From the NCBI GenBank assembly GCA_002928965.1, contig PERU01000006.1, positions 1-64,000 of the forward strand: a stretch of DNA of 64,000 nucleotides, read 5' to 3'. The position numbers and the translations under genes were made by a program. This DNA is from Methylomonas sp. GTDB taxonomy: Bacteria > Pseudomonadota > Gammaproteobacteria > Methylococcales > Methylomonadaceae. The notes beneath the pieces are model-generated. The model made no database searches. It was not told the DNA's origin and saw nothing but the letters and a program-made list of their open reading frames with translations. Each line of letters begins with the position of its first letter. Positions within the stretch are counted from its first letter, which is position 1. Positions 63,219-64,000 of the stretch are shown piece after piece.

Positions 63219-63668
63219 AAGCCCGGCCTCCATAACTCGCCTACGCACTAATCCAGGCTGCACCCGTCCCCCGCCGTATACCCACCGTCTTAATTCTTGC
63301 CCGGTAGTAACCCAATCACGCTGGTTGATGCGCAATCGTAGAGTCGAAGTCTGCAATCGCCCTGCGCCAAGATTAAACGTGAAATCGACGATAGCCGCGA
63401 GCCTATTGTCTGGCTCGGTAGCTAATATCGGACAGTAACGCAGTGTCGCCTTAAGCGCTGATTGTAGATCGGCAGACAGGTAGATTTCGGCCTCGGCTTC
63501 AGTGATCGGCGGATGATCGGGCTTGCATAAATGCCCAAACCCGATTGTCCAATAACCCGCCGGGCAAATGTACGGGTGTGCCCGCCGTTCCGGATCAAAC
63601 TTCGGCACTCGTTGAAATCCCTCGAACTGCTTGGCCAGGTCGACAGCCGCCTGTGGTACTTCAATCAC
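63210..63668 (-). CDS. Phage-type lysozyme (GH24 endolysin)
   Basis: The 152-residue muramidase has the catalytic Glu in KQFEGFQ, the YWTIGFGHLC segment and the C-terminal DFTFNLGAGRLQTSTLRLRI and WVYGGGRVQPGLVRRR of T4/P21-type endolysins. No signal peptide is visible. It overlaps the holin-like gene by 4 nt, as in lysis cassettes. Confidence 0.92.
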   Translation of the reverse strand: MIEVPQAAVDLAKQFEGFQRVPKFDPERRAHPYICPAGYWTIGFGHLCKPDHPPITEAEAEIYLSADLQSALKATLRYCPILATEPDNRLAAIVDFTFNLGAGRLQTSTLRLRINQRDWVTTGQELRRWVYGGGRVQPGLVRRRVMEAGLLG

Positions 63669-64000
63669 GACCGCCCCCGATCAAACACCCTGCCCAAAAA
63701 CCAGAAATTGATCACACCGGCCCATAAGGCCTGATCGGCTTCCGTCCATGCGTGCACCACGGCGGCTTCCCAACCGGAACCGGCATTGATAGCTGCGACA
63801 AATGCTGCGGTTTTAGCCGAGCAGTACAAAGCCATGAACCAATAGGTAATTACCGGTCTGACGCTGGAGGACAAGGCATCGGCCCAGGCCACTCCGGTTT
63901 TCTCACCCTGGCTACGCACTGCGTCTTTCAAGGCTTCCAATGCACCGGTGTTCCAGGCGGCATCCGAGCTGGCACCAATTTCCGCCATCTTCTGGGCGCC
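63665..64000 (-). CDS. 3TM holin-family protein (partial)
   Basis: The frame is open to the window edge. Residues RPVITYWFMALYCSAKTAA and WTEADQALWAGVINFWFLG with the terminal GRVFDRGRS resemble the GTA/3TM holin family. It would form the inner-membrane lesion that releases the lysozyme. An internal ATG at 63988 exists, but the real start is probably beyond the edge. Confidence 0.7.
   Translation of the reverse strand, partial: GAQKMAEIGASSDAAWNTGALEALKDAVRSQGEKTGVAWADALSSSVRPVITYWFMALYCSAKTAAFVAAINAGSGWEAAVVHAWTEADQALWAGVINFWFLGRVFDRGRS

Overview
The window looks like a gammaproteobacterial chromosome, probably a Methylococcales-type methanotroph. The evidence is gene order (nrdR-ribD-ribE-ribBA-ribH-nusB-thiL-pgpA and trpFBA-accD-folC-dedD-cvpA-purF-metZ) and protein sequence. 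The genus is a guess. About 1.5-33.7 kb is ordinary core genome. From 33.7 kb to the right edge the DNA is accessory, with changing base composition and many gene fragments.

Left edge (1-1.64 kb): a P4-type tyrosine integrase lies between long inverted copies of the sequence that follows an initiator tRNA gene, plus a 28-bp direct repeat. Core (1.7-33.7 kb): pgk; a peroxiredoxin/glutathione reductase pair; a secreted HbpS/GlcG-like protein; the riboflavin/nusB/thiL/pgpA operon behind nrdR; a giant MscS-type channel; a class II aldolase-like protein and glutaredoxin; PilZ and EAL signalling proteins; the trp-to-metZ operon; a DUF2231 membrane protein; apbE and smpB; a sodium symporter; ratA-ratB.

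Accessory part 1 (33.7-44.9 kb): a HEPN-like protein; a GNAT/nitrilase gene pair; a MITE; a remnant joining integrase and IS66-like pieces; a PemK-like toxin-antitoxin pair; a PrlF-YhaV pair with a readable promoter and operator; broken BrnT/BrnA, Fic and WYL genes; a two-gene operon whose first product looks like a degenerate FtsZ/tubulin-fold protein; and a caspase-like protein followed by a gene frameshifted at a 7-bp tandem repeat.

Accessory part 2 (44.9-63.2 kb): a tightly overlapping defence operon matching my recollection of the methylation-associated defence system MADS. It has an XRE regulator, two N6-adenine methyltransferase-like proteins, an ImmA/IrrE-type protease, a two-TRD specificity subunit, a NERD/double-kinase/ATPase protein resembling PglW, an unknown protein and a DptH/HerA-like ATPase. 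Two genes are broken by in-frame stops: TGA after the N-terminal domain of the first methyltransferase, and TAG in the linker between the two TRDs of the specificity subunit. The locus is therefore either decaying or running with split subunits. Prophage lysis genes (GH24 lysozyme, 3TM holin) follow immediately at the right edge.

The strongest candidates for undescribed biology are the caspase-like gene with its apparently phase-variable partner (42.95-44.24 kb) and the degenerate FtsZ-like two-gene operon (40.88-42.69 kb).
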